A DNA stretch of 64,000 nt, taken from assembly GCF_944324995.1 (NCBI RefSeq), contig NZ_CALUYL010000002.1:62001-126000 (forward strand), read 5' to 3'. Both the position numbers and the translations under genes were made by a program. Positions 56,878-64,000 of the stretch are shown one piece after another. How positions within the stretch are numbered: the stretch's first letter is position 1; every line of letters begins with the position of its first letter. Below the pieces are notes generated by a model. The model saw only the letters and a program-made list of their open reading frames with translations. It was not told the DNA's origin and did no database searches. The DNA is from an uncultured Mailhella sp. (GTDB taxonomy: Bacteria > Desulfobacterota > Desulfovibrionia > Desulfovibrionales > Desulfovibrionaceae).

Positions 56878-57695
56878 TGCCGCGTCTCAAGCTCACTCTC
56901 GCCTATGTAGGAACCCATTACCACGGCTGGCAGATTCAGGCCTGGAAGGACAGGGAGGATCCGCCCACCGTGCAGGCCTGCGTGGCCGCGGCCGTCTCTC
57001 ACGTGGCGGGCAGGCCCACCCACGTGCAGGGCGCAGGCCGCACCGACGCCGGCGTTCATGCCGACGCGCAGGTGGCCCACTGCGACATTCCCGAAGAGCG
57101 CGCACACGTGCGCTGGCAGCTGGCGCTGAACACGCTGCTTCCCCGCGACATCCGCGTTCTCGACGCGCGCATCGTGCCCGATTCCTTCGACGCCTGTTTC
57201 AGCGTGAAGCGCAAGGCCTACACCTATTCGCTGTGGCTCGATCATCTCTGCACGCCGCCCAAGCTCTACCCCTTCGTGTGGGCGTGCGGTCCACTCGACA
57301 TGGACCGCTTCGACGCCGCCGTCGAACACCTTGTGGGCACGCACGACTTCGCGGCACTGCAGAACGCGGGCACGCCGCACAAAAGCACGGTGCGCACCAT
57401 TTTCAGCATCACGCGCAATCCCGCGCGCACGCCGGACGCCGCCCTGCCCGAAGGCTGCCGTCAGATAGACGTGCGCTTCGAGGCCAACGGCTTTCTCAAG
57501 CAGATGGTGCGCAACCTCGTGGGGCTCATGGTGGCCTGCGGACGCGGCAAGTTCGACCCAAAAGCCGTTCCCGCGCTGCTTGCCTCCGGCGACAGGCGCA
57601 AGGCTCCCTTCACCGCGCCGCCGCAGGGCCTGACCATGACGCAGATATGGTATGAAGGCGATCCCCGGCCGGAAGGCTGGATAAGCGAGGAATAG
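56877..57695 (+). CDS. truA: tRNA pseudouridine(38-40) synthase TruA
   Basis: A 272-residue synthase that makes pseudouridine at positions 38-40 of the tRNA anticodon stem. LKLTLAYVGTHYHGWQIQ and the catalytic GAGRTDAGVHADAQ with its Asp are diagnostic, as is VRFEANGFLKQMVRNLVG near the C-terminus. It is translationally coupled to murI (1-nt overlap) and followed 1 nt later by an RluA-like synthase, so the three form one operon. Confidence 0.96.
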   Translation: MPRLKLTLAYVGTHYHGWQIQAWKDREDPPTVQACVAAAVSHVAGRPTHVQGAGRTDAGVHADAQVAHCDIPEERAHVRWQLALNTLLPRDIRVLDARIVPDSFDACFSVKRKAYTYSLWLDHLCTPPKLYPFVWACGPLDMDRFDAAVEHLVGTHDFAALQNAGTPHKSTVRTIFSITRNPARTPDAALPEGCRQIDVRFEANGFLKQMVRNLVGLMVACGRGKFDPKAVPALLASGDRRKAPFTAPPQGLTMTQIWYEGDPRPEGWISEE

Positions 57696-57696
57696 C

Positions 57697-58695
57697 ATGA
57701 CGCGCCTTACGGTTCTGCCCGAAGAAAACGACGTCAGGCTCGACCGCGTGCTCGAACGCCTGCTGCCCGGCATGGGACTGCGCGGACGCCGACGCCTCTG
57801 CGAACTCGGTCTGGTGGAAGTGAACGGTCGCCCCGCGCCGCCTTCGCGCAAGATGCGTCCGGGCGACGTGGCCGAAGTGCGGGAGGCCGCGCCCGCCGAC
57901 GCCCCGACGCCGTCTGCCGAAACACTGGCGGCGGATGCTCATCACAACCGGCTCTTTTCCGAAGACAATCCGCGTCTTGTGACCCGCACGCCGCACCTTG
58001 CCGCCGTGTACAAGCCCGCGTCCATGCACACGGAAGCGCTTGCCGGAAAGCCCGGCGTGAGTCTTCAAAGCATGCTCCCCAAAATTCTCGGCGAAGCATG
58101 CCGGGCCACTCTTTTGAACCGTCTGGATTTTCCCACGTCCGGGCTGACGACGGCCGCGCTGGACGAGCTCGGCGAGCGGCAGTACCGCGACGCGCAGGAG
58201 CGCGGACTCACGGTAAAGCGCTATCTGGCGCTGCTGGAAGGCGCGCTTGAACACGACGCGCTCGCCGCGCAGAAACTGCTCTTGAAAAACCGCTCCCGCG
58301 TGCTGGTGGAGCTGGACGAGCATCCCGACAAGCGGCGTCATACCGAAGTGCATCCGCTGGCCGTGCTGGACGCCGCCGACATCTGCCGCCGTCTGCATCT
58401 CAAAGAACACGGATGGACGGGCCGTCTTCCTTCCGCCGTCACGCTGGCCGGATGCACCATTTTAAAAGGCGCGCGGCATCAGATACGCGCCCACTGCTCG
58501 GCGCTCGGCCATCCGCTCCTTGGCGACAGGCGCTACGGAGCGCAGCTGCATCCCGGCGAGGAAGACGACGAAGCCTTCTTTCTGCATCACGGGCGGCTCA
58601 TCATGCCCGCTCTCGACGCTCTGGCGCTGCCCGTCTGGCTGCCGCTGCTGGACGGACGCACCGCTGCTCAGGCCGAGCGCTGGCTGAAAAGCTGA
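57697..58695 (+). CDS. RluA-family pseudouridine synthase
   Basis: A 332-residue protein with an N-terminal S4 RNA-binding domain (VRLDRVLERLL ... LVEVNGRPAPPSRKMRPGDVAEV, about 12-65) and a synthase domain. The catalytic motif is LLNRLDFPTSGL (catalytic Asp retained; the residue before RLD is N rather than the usual H), with LKGARHQIRAHCSALGHPLLGD as motif II/III. The target uridine cannot be told from sequence. It starts 1 nt after truA. Confidence 0.9.
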   Translation: MTRLTVLPEENDVRLDRVLERLLPGMGLRGRRRLCELGLVEVNGRPAPPSRKMRPGDVAEVREAAPADAPTPSAETLAADAHHNRLFSEDNPRLVTRTPHLAAVYKPASMHTEALAGKPGVSLQSMLPKILGEACRATLLNRLDFPTSGLTTAALDELGERQYRDAQERGLTVKRYLALLEGALEHDALAAQKLLLKNRSRVLVELDEHPDKRRHTEVHPLAVLDAADICRRLHLKEHGWTGRLPSAVTLAGCTILKGARHQIRAHCSALGHPLLGDRRYGAQLHPGEEDDEAFFLHHGRLIMPALDALALPVWLPLLDGRTAAQAERWLKS

Positions 58696-59029
58696 ACGAA
58701 CGCGCTCTCCGGCCACGAGCATCTCTCCACGGCAAAGTCGCCCCGCCCGCTCCGACGCTGCTCCCCGTCGTTGACCTGACCGGCCCCGACGGACCGACGC
58801 TGCCTGCCGGTTTGAACCGGCACGGCCCCGGCAAGCCTTGCCTTTGCGCGACCGCCTCGGTTCGCCCTCATCAGCGAGCCGCGCCCACGGAAAAGCCCTC
58901 TTTTCCCGCGCCTGATTCGGGCCCTGCCCGAGGGCAAGATGCGCCGCAGGCAACGCGCCAGTGCTCGCCTTTTCCCGGCTGCGGCAAAGCGTTGTTTTTC
59001 GACGGCCCCAAACCGCCGACGCCGGAAAC
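58696..59029. other. Intergenic between convergent genes
   Basis: About 330 GC-rich bases without a supported gene between the RluA-like gene and the terminator of the DksA-like gene. No clear terminator for the murI operon was identified. Confidence 0.4.
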
Positions 59030-59064
59030 AAAAAATCCGCCGCATCAGACGACACGGCGGATCG
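59030..59064 (-). terminator. Terminator of the DksA-like gene
   Basis: ATCCGCCG (59035-59042) pairs with CGGCGGAT (59055-59062); on the minus strand it runs into TTTTTTG. Confidence 0.8.
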
Positions 59065-59082
59065 TTATGTTCATGGGACGGC

Positions 59083-59304
59083 CTACTGGCGTTCCTTCTC
59101 CCATTCTTCCTGGCAGGCGAGGCAGAGTCCCACGCCGGGAATCGCCTTCAGACGGGCCTCGGGAATGGGTTCGCCGCATTCCCGGCAGCAGGGCTTCCCG
59201 TCTATCCATTCCGGGCCTTCCTGATAGCCGACGTTCGCGGCCTGACGAAGTGCGGATTCACGTTCAATTCTTTCCAGTTCCGTAGCCTGATCAAAAACAT
59301 CCAT
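59083..59304 (-). CDS. TraR/DksA-type C4 zinc-finger protein
   Basis: A 73-residue protein beginning MDVFDQATELERIERESALRQA and containing a four-cysteine zinc finger (CRECGEPIPEARLKAIPGVGLCLAC, residues about 41-65), typical of the short TraR-like members of the DksA family. These bind the RNA polymerase secondary channel and alter initiation. ATG 59304 has AGGAG 7 nt upstream. Closed by a strong terminator. Confidence 0.92.
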   Translation of the reverse strand: MDVFDQATELERIERESALRQAANVGYQEGPEWIDGKPCCRECGEPIPEARLKAIPGVGLCLACQEEWEKERQ

Positions 59305-59436
59305 AATCTGCTCCTGAAAAGCTCCTGCTCCGGACGTGCCGGGAAGAGCGTAAGGCAATGGGGCTGAGCGCGACCGGAAAAGGCCCGCGCTCTGGACTCG
59401 CGGAAAAGCCGGAACGCTTTTCCTCAAAAACACAGG

Positions 59437-59934
59437 TTACCGGCAGGGCGGCGTGGACAGCTTGTCCGCCGGAATCTTGACCACAAGCTTCTTCACCTTG
59501 TCGCTGCAGGCCCGCTGACAGGGCATGTGCGCCTCGCCGGGCAGCACCAGCGCAAACAGGCCCGGCTTGAGATGCACGCGGCAGGCCGCTTCGGGCTTTT
59601 CCGCATAGAAAACAAGATCGCGTTCGTTGTCGCGCATGCTTTCCGCTTCTTCCCCGCGCAGGGGAAACACGTCAAGATACTCGTCGCCGGAAAGCACGGC
59701 CTGAATGTCGGCCATGAGCTCGTGACTCTCGTAGCGCGCCTGCGACTCGTCTTTGGGCTCGTACGTCTCCACGGAGACCATGACGCCGCCCTTTTCCGGC
59801 CCGCCGGCCAGCGGATAGCGACCGTCGGGCAACGCCTCTCCCTGTTCGACGAGCTTCATCAGTCCGGGGAAGAGCCCGCTCCAGAGAGCGCCGAGCGCAT
59901 ACCCGGAACCACGTTGAAAGGTATCAATAATCAT
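59437..59934 (-). CDS. YhcH/YjgK/YiaL-family protein (DUF386)
   Basis: A 165-residue cupin-like protein. MIIDTFQRG, then FPLRGEEAESMRDNERDLVFYAEKPEAACRVHLKPGLFALVLPGEAHMPC with metal-binding His and Glu, and VKKLVVKI match the YhcH family, linked in E. coli to sialic acid (N-acetylneuraminate) catabolism as a possible anomerase. Start 59934 was chosen for homology. No sialic acid genes are in the window. Confidence 0.9.
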   Translation of the reverse strand: MIIDTFQRGSGYALGALWSGLFPGLMKLVEQGEALPDGRYPLAGGPEKGGVMVSVETYEPKDESQARYESHELMADIQAVLSGDEYLDVFPLRGEEAESMRDNERDLVFYAEKPEAACRVHLKPGLFALVLPGEAHMPCQRACSDKVKKLVVKIPADKLSTPPCR

Positions 59935-60288
59935 GCTCAGTGAAACTCCACATGTCACCGCCTGCCGGAACATCCGGCTCTCGGTGAACGATGGGCGAGA
60001 ATGCCTTGTGCGTCAGGCAATGTCAAGAGCCCGCCGCGTTTTTCCGCATCGCGCCGTCCTGAGCTCTTTTCAGGCGACCGCTTCCCCATGAGACTGCATC
60101 CGCCGTGCCTGTGCGGAACGCCGCAGGCCGTTTCTTCCCCCTCCGGTTGACGGATATCAAACGAACCCAATAAAAACGATTCTGCAAAGATGGCGAATGT
60201 GGACCGCAACAGCCATCGAAGCTGCGCCACGCGTCCACACCGGAAAAGATAACCCGGGGACACCCCCCGAACAAACAGGAGAAAAAAT
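59935..60288. other. Intergenic, no gene seen
   Basis: About 350 bp upstream of both the YhcH-like gene and the invertase locus. It presumably contains promoters for both directions. Nothing further is recognised. Confidence 0.4.
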
Positions 60289-60387
60289 ATGTTGATCGGC
60301 ATCCATCAGCTCAACGGCTCCAGAATTCACCGCTTCCACACCCCCCGCACTCCCCTGAAGGACGGCCCGGATGATGAAGACCTGTAG
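60289..60387 (+). CDS. Possible 32-residue leader peptide
   Basis: A short open frame, MLIGIHQLNGSRIHRFHTP through to ...GPDDEDL, starting 43 bp before the end of the gap to the invertase gene. An excellent AGGAG site 7 nt before the ATG is the main support. It would be translated just upstream of the invertase start. Family and function are unknown; it may be a regulatory leader or chance. Confidence 0.4.
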   Translation: MLIGIHQLNGSRIHRFHTPRTPLKDGPDDEDL

Positions 60388-60429
60388 CAGCGCACTCCCG
60401 GGCAGTCGCCGCAATCAGGAGCCGCTGCC

Positions 60430-61035
60430 ATGACGGGAAAGACCTACGGATACATACGCGTCTCCAGCACGGATCAGAACGAAGACCGTCAGGTCATGGC
60501 CATGGAAAAACATGCCATAGAGAAAGACAACATCTATATGGATAAACAATCCGGCAAGGACTTTCACCGTCCTCAGTATCGGGCCATGCTCCGCCGGCTC
60601 AGACCGGGCGACCTCGTCTGCATCGCCAGCATCGACAGGCTGGGACGAAACTATGAAGAAATACAGAGACAGTGGCGACTGCTTACCAAGGAAATGAATG
60701 TGGACATTCTGGTACTGAACATGCCTCTGCTCGACACCAGACAAAACAAGGATCTTCTCGGCACGTTCATAGCCGATCTTGTGCTCCAGATCCTTTCCTT
60801 TGCCGCACAGAACGAACGGGAAAACATTCGTCAACGTCAGGCGGAAGGCATTGCCGCAGCCAGAAAGAAGGGCGTGCGCTTCGGACGTCCGCCCATGCCG
60901 CTGCCGAAGGAGTTTCCCATGGCGCTCCGACTGTGGACCGAAGGAAAAATAACCCTGGCCCATGCTGCCAGGCTGTGCCACATGGCGGAATCCTCATTCC
61001 GCTACAGGGCGATTCCGAAGCATAAATCCCAATAA
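60430..61035 (+). CDS. Serine recombinase / DNA invertase
   Basis: A 201-residue resolvase/invertase of the Hin-Gin family size. GYIRVSSTDQNEDRQ at the N-terminus carries the catalytic Ser12 and Arg10, SIDRLGRNYEEI carries the conserved arginines, and KKGVRFGRPP precedes a C-terminal HTH (GKITLAHAARLCHMAESSFRYR). These enzymes invert DNA between two inverted sites. The gene ends 5 bp before a perfect 23-bp inverted-repeat pair flanking a short segment, the likely substrate. It is co-directional with the autotransporter. Confidence 0.93.
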   Translation: MTGKTYGYIRVSSTDQNEDRQVMAMEKHAIEKDNIYMDKQSGKDFHRPQYRAMLRRLRPGDLVCIASIDRLGRNYEEIQRQWRLLTKEMNVDILVLNMPLLDTRQNKDLLGTFIADLVLQILSFAAQNERENIRQRQAEGIAAARKKGVRFGRPPMPLPKEFPMALRLWTEGKITLAHAARLCHMAESSFRYRAIPKHKSQ

Positions 61036-61040
61036 TCCCA

Positions 61041-61063
61041 CAACAAAAAAGTGTACTTTTTCG
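61041..61063 (+). repeat. Left inverted repeat of the invertible segment
   Basis: A 23-bp site, perfect inverse of 61174-61196. Its core is a dyad, AAAAAGT-GT-ACTTTTT (61046-61061), with the non-palindromic centre GT at 61053-61054, which is the form of a serine-recombinase crossover site. Confidence 0.9.
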
Positions 61064-61173
61064 AGCCCCTTCCGGTTCCAGGTTCGCCATAAGGTAAACA
61101 TACTCTAAAACCGTTTATAATTCCAGCAAAAAATATATAATACCCTCCTTAATACAACGTCTGTTCGAGTCAG

Positions 61174-61196
61174 CGAAAAAGTACACTTTTTTGTTG
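61174..61196 (-). repeat. Right inverted repeat of the invertible segment
   Basis: Exact reverse complement of 61041-61063, with the centre AC at 61183-61184. Strand exchange between the centres would invert 130 bp. Confidence 0.9.
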
Positions 61197-61200
61197 CCCC

Positions 61201-61228
61201 TTCTCCATTTCATTTTTTAAATGGAGAA
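61201..61228 (+). promoter_or_regulatory. Leader hairpin over the autotransporter ribosome-binding site
   Basis: TTCTCCATTT (61201-61210) and AAATGGAGAA (61219-61228) form a perfect 10-bp stem with an 8-nt T-rich loop. The GGAG ribosome-binding site (61223-61226) is inside the right arm. Confidence 0.7.
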
Positions 61229-61234
61229 ATAGAG

Positions 61235-64000
61235 ATGAAATTAAAGAAGTCTATTTTTTACAACGTAAAGGAATATTTATATAAAATAAAAAAAATATCG
61301 AAACAAATAATTATATTATTTTTATTTTCAATATGTTATCATAGCAATGCATATGGTTCTTTTGATGAAGAACCACAAAATCATACTTTTACTCTATCAT
61401 CAAAAGGCAATAATATATATTTATATCTTAATAGAGATATAATTTATAAAAATGAAAACAAAGATATAACAACCAAAGAAAGCATATACGATATATCTTT
61501 AGATGACAAATATCTAACTATCGATACAGAAAAAGATATAATATATCTAAAAACAGATGAAAAGTCAGAATATAAAAATGATGAAACCCGCGAATGTCCT
61601 ATAGCTTATACAGGATTTCATGGAAATGGAACACCTATTGGTTTATCATTTTTTAATGATCCTTCACAGAAAAAAACACTAAAAATAAATCATACCGGTG
61701 AAGATTTCGTCATCGCATCCCAAGACGACAGCGATCAGGACTGGTTTCTTTTAAAAGTTAACGGAGACCTCGACATTATACATACCATTAAAGAATATAC
61801 CGGAAATTCCGGAACCATCCATATGGAAGCCAATCAAGGGACAGAAAAAAGGGAACTCATTGTCACCGGAGACCTTTCCATCCAGGCTCAAAGCTCTTCT
61901 CCTACGGGAAATATCGGCTACTTCAGCGGAATATTGTCGGAGGATCAAGGCTATATCCAAGTCGGCGGCGATGTGGATATTTCCATGGAATGTTCTCCTG
62001 CTGCAAATGATAGTACGGCCTACATATCCGGCATTGCCCTTATAGGAGAGCAATATCTGTCCCATTTGAACATTGCTGGCCATACCTATATACATGATAT
62101 AAAATCTGAAACATCCGAAAACACTATCTATAATTATGGATTTTATATACACAATTGGAATGCTGAGTCATTGACAAATTTTAATGCATTAACAATATCC
62201 GATATAAAGAGCGTTTCCATCGACGGCACACCCTATGCGGCAGGCATTCTCGCCAACTATACAAGAGTTCCCGTCACTGTTGACGGCAATCTCATTATTA
62301 AAAATATCGCGGCCATATCCGATAGCTCCAGTACGGCCATGACCTCCGGCGCGTATGGAAAAAATGCCGCAGCCTATGCCGTATACGCATACGGAAGTAA
62401 AATAGATATAAAGAAGGCTGAAGAAATTGAAGGAGATATCGTATCTGTAAAACATTCCTCCTCCTATGATGCGGATATCGACATTGACTTCATCTCGTCT
62501 GGAAAATTCACAGGATTTACCCGCACAGGGGAAAATTACGCCTCTTTGGACATATCTCTTCCCGACGGCGCCTTCTGGAACGTGGTGCCTTCCAATGTAA
62601 TTTCAGCCAACGAACGAGGCAGCTACGTCAGCAATCTGACCAAACTTTCGCTCGACGGCTCCAACGTCTATGTGGGAACAACACGCGACGTCTGGGATAA
62701 TACATGGAGCGACAATCTCTTTGCTTCTTCCTTCACGCCGCTCTCATCTACGGACAATCCCACGGAACTTCTTGTCCGCAATCTTTCCGGTTCCGGCAAC
62801 TTTTACCTGCGCACCGACATGCAGGAAGACATTTCCGACAGCGTACGGATTACCGACAGCCTTGCCGGTTCCCATACGCTGCATGTCAAGGGCAGCGGCG
62901 CGGAACCGAAGGAAAGGCAGACGGAAAGCTATCTGGCTAGAGCGGAAAACAACATAGCGGCAACCGGAAATGAATTCTCTCTGGCAGCAAACACAGACGG
63001 CCTCAAACTCGTGGATATAGGTCTTTACAACTACGAGCTGGAAACGTCGGAAAGAAACAATGGCCGCGAATGGTATCTGGTCAGGGAAAATACGCCTTCC
63101 GTTGACCCAGACACGGATGATGATAACGGAAACTCCGGTACGAACGAGCCGGAAGGCTCCATACCGTCTCAGCCCGATGTGCCCTCCGGTTCCTTTTCTC
63201 CCACGGGCGAAGCCGAAGCCGCGCTTTCCGGTCTCGCCGGGCACTATGCCATGTGGTACGGTTATCAGACGGATCTGCGCAAGCGCCTCGGCGAAGTCCG
63301 CTACGGCACACAGACCGGTCTTTGGGTGCGGGGCTTTGCCGACAAGGCCCGGCTCGACGGCCTTGCCGGAACGAGCTTCACGCAGAACCTTGTAGGCGGA
63401 TCCATAGGCTACGACACGCTGGCGGACGTTGATGAAACCTATATGTGGATTCTCGGCATGCAGATCCGCAGCGGTCACGCCGACCAGAGCACGAACGGAC
63501 GCTGGGGCGGATACGGCGATCTGACCAGCGTAGGCGGCGGCCTGTACTCCACCTGGGTTCATGTTGACGGCTGGTATCTCGACGCCGTAGCCACCATGGA
63601 CTGGTACAATCACGAAATACGCGCCGCCATGCTCGACGGAACTCCCGTACACGACGACCGTTCGTCCTACGGCATAGGCGCTTCTTTGGAAGGCGGAAGA
63701 AAAATGGACTTCGCCTTCAGCAACGAGGGCCGGGATTACTGGTTCCTTGAACCTCAGCTCCAGCTTTCCTGGTTCTGGGTGAGAGGCGGCAGCTTCACCA
63801 GCAGCAACGGCATGACCATCGATCAGAGCGACATGGCCTCCCTCACGGGCAGAGCCGGTCTGGTGCTCGGCAAAAAGTTCACGCTGGACGAAGAAGACGG
63901 CCCCCGCTATGTGCAGCCCTATGTGAAGGCAGGCGTGAACCACGAATTCCTCGGCGAACAGCGAGCCCGCCTCAACGGTCTGGACATGCGCTCCGATCTT
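61235..64000 (+). CDS. Autotransporter outer-membrane protein (5' part; runs off the window)
   Basis: An open frame of 922 codons with no stop inside the window. MKLKKSIFYNVKEYLYKIKK then IIILFLFSICYHSNAYG is an extended signal peptide. A long, Ser/Thr/Asn-rich, probably beta-helical passenger spans about 45-640, including repeated -V-x-G-D-L-x-I- rungs. A low-complexity Asp/Pro/Glu linker follows (about 625-650), then an autotransporter beta-barrel region from about 655 (AGHYAMWYGYQTDLRKRLGE, TGLWVRGFADKARLDG) to the window end. GGAG lies 8 nt before the ATG. The first 150 codons are very AT-rich compared with the rest. The passenger's target is unknown. Confidence 0.88.
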   Translation, partial: MKLKKSIFYNVKEYLYKIKKISKQIIILFLFSICYHSNAYGSFDEEPQNHTFTLSSKGNNIYLYLNRDIIYKNENKDITTKESIYDISLDDKYLTIDTEKDIIYLKTDEKSEYKNDETRECPIAYTGFHGNGTPIGLSFFNDPSQKKTLKINHTGEDFVIASQDDSDQDWFLLKVNGDLDIIHTIKEYTGNSGTIHMEANQGTEKRELIVTGDLSIQAQSSSPTGNIGYFSGILSEDQGYIQVGGDVDISMECSPAANDSTAYISGIALIGEQYLSHLNIAGHTYIHDIKSETSENTIYNYGFYIHNWNAESLTNFNALTISDIKSVSIDGTPYAAGILANYTRVPVTVDGNLIIKNIAAISDSSSTAMTSGAYGKNAAAYAVYAYGSKIDIKKAEEIEGDIVSVKHSSSYDADIDIDFISSGKFTGFTRTGENYASLDISLPDGAFWNVVPSNVISANERGSYVSNLTKLSLDGSNVYVGTTRDVWDNTWSDNLFASSFTPLSSTDNPTELLVRNLSGSGNFYLRTDMQEDISDSVRITDSLAGSHTLHVKGSGAEPKERQTESYLARAENNIAATGNEFSLAANTDGLKLVDIGLYNYELETSERNNGREWYLVRENTPSVDPDTDDDNGNSGTNEPEGSIPSQPDVPSGSFSPTGEAEAALSGLAGHYAMWYGYQTDLRKRLGEVRYGTQTGLWVRGFADKARLDGLAGTSFTQNLVGGSIGYDTLADVDETYMWILGMQIRSGHADQSTNGRWGGYGDLTSVGGGLYSTWVHVDGWYLDAVATMDWYNHEIRAAMLDGTPVHDDRSSYGIGASLEGGRKMDFAFSNEGRDYWFLEPQLQLSWFWVRGGSFTSSNGMTIDQSDMASLTGRAGLVLGKKFTLDEEDGPRYVQPYVKAGVNHEFLGEQRARLNGLDMRSDL

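Larger units (their letters stand above)
61041..61196. promoter_or_regulatory. Invertible DNA segment, candidate promoter switch
   Basis: The 110 bp between the repeats (61064-61173) is AT-rich and holds no gene. TATAAT occurs twice on the plus strand (61116-61121 and 61136-61141), pointing towards the autotransporter, but -35 matches are poor, and the minus strand also has promoter-like hexamers (TTGTAT near 61152-61157). Which orientation is ON therefore cannot be decided. The 5-bp distance from the invertase and the position right before the autotransporter suggest on/off control of the latter. Confidence 0.8.

Overview
The window is bacterial chromosome, most likely from the Desulfovibrionales (a gut-type Desulfovibrionaceae). 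This rests on the high-GC host genes, on the co-directional run mfd / SurA-like isomerase / rodZ / recO / glyQ / glyS / rpsT, which as I recall is a desulfovibrio-type gene order, and on split glycyl-tRNA synthetase, an orphan DmsC-like anchor and a very small DksA-like zinc-finger protein. No search was run, so the genus stays open.

Left host block (1-18.55 kb): azlCD amino-acid exporter, uvrB, a Crp/Fnr regulator with a BilS-like flavodoxin, rpsT, glyS, glyQ, recO, rodZ, a SurA-like isomerase, mfd, a YitT-family membrane protein, a lone DmsC-like protein and tRNA-Ser(GCT).

Integrated element (about 18.53-43.56 kb): a roughly 25 kb island sits in the 3' end of the tRNA-Ser gene. It is bounded by a 17-bp direct repeat (18527-18543 and 43546-43562), with an 11-bp motif repeated just inside both ends. 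From left to right it carries a P4-type tyrosine integrase, an AlpA-like regulator, a DUF927 replication ATPase followed by a cluster of TGACG motifs, an IS200-type insertion sequence and a YubB-like protein. Next comes a six-gene putative anti-phage operon: SNF2-type helicase with DUF3883, HEPN plus zinc ribbons, DUF1156 DNA methyltransferase, AAA ATPase, PD-(D/E)XK protein and DUF499 ATPase. After that lies a Ycf46-like AAA / DUF1257 / DUF2997 / DUF3150-like / Cas4-like nuclease / ERF recombinase module, then ParB and a very AT-rich rolling-circle Rep. No phage structural or conjugation genes are present, so it looks like an integrated plasmid- or satellite-like element that carries defence cargo.

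Right host block (43.56-60.3 kb): an unrecognised 510-residue protein, a DUF1653 protein, an SGNH hydrolase, an MFS transporter, an OmpA-type lipoprotein, a YqaA protein, a P1-family peptidase, dnaK, aroD, a small unknown, murI-truA-RluA-like synthase, a DksA-like zinc-finger protein and a YhcH-like protein.

Surface phase-variation locus (60.3-64 kb): a serine DNA invertase is followed 5 bp later by a 156-bp segment bounded by perfect 23-bp inverted repeats. A large autotransporter comes next, reading off the window edge, and its ribosome-binding site lies in one arm of a perfect 10-bp inverted repeat. This has the layout of a self-contained invertible promoter switch for a surface protein. 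Together with the composite defence operon it is the most notable content of the window.
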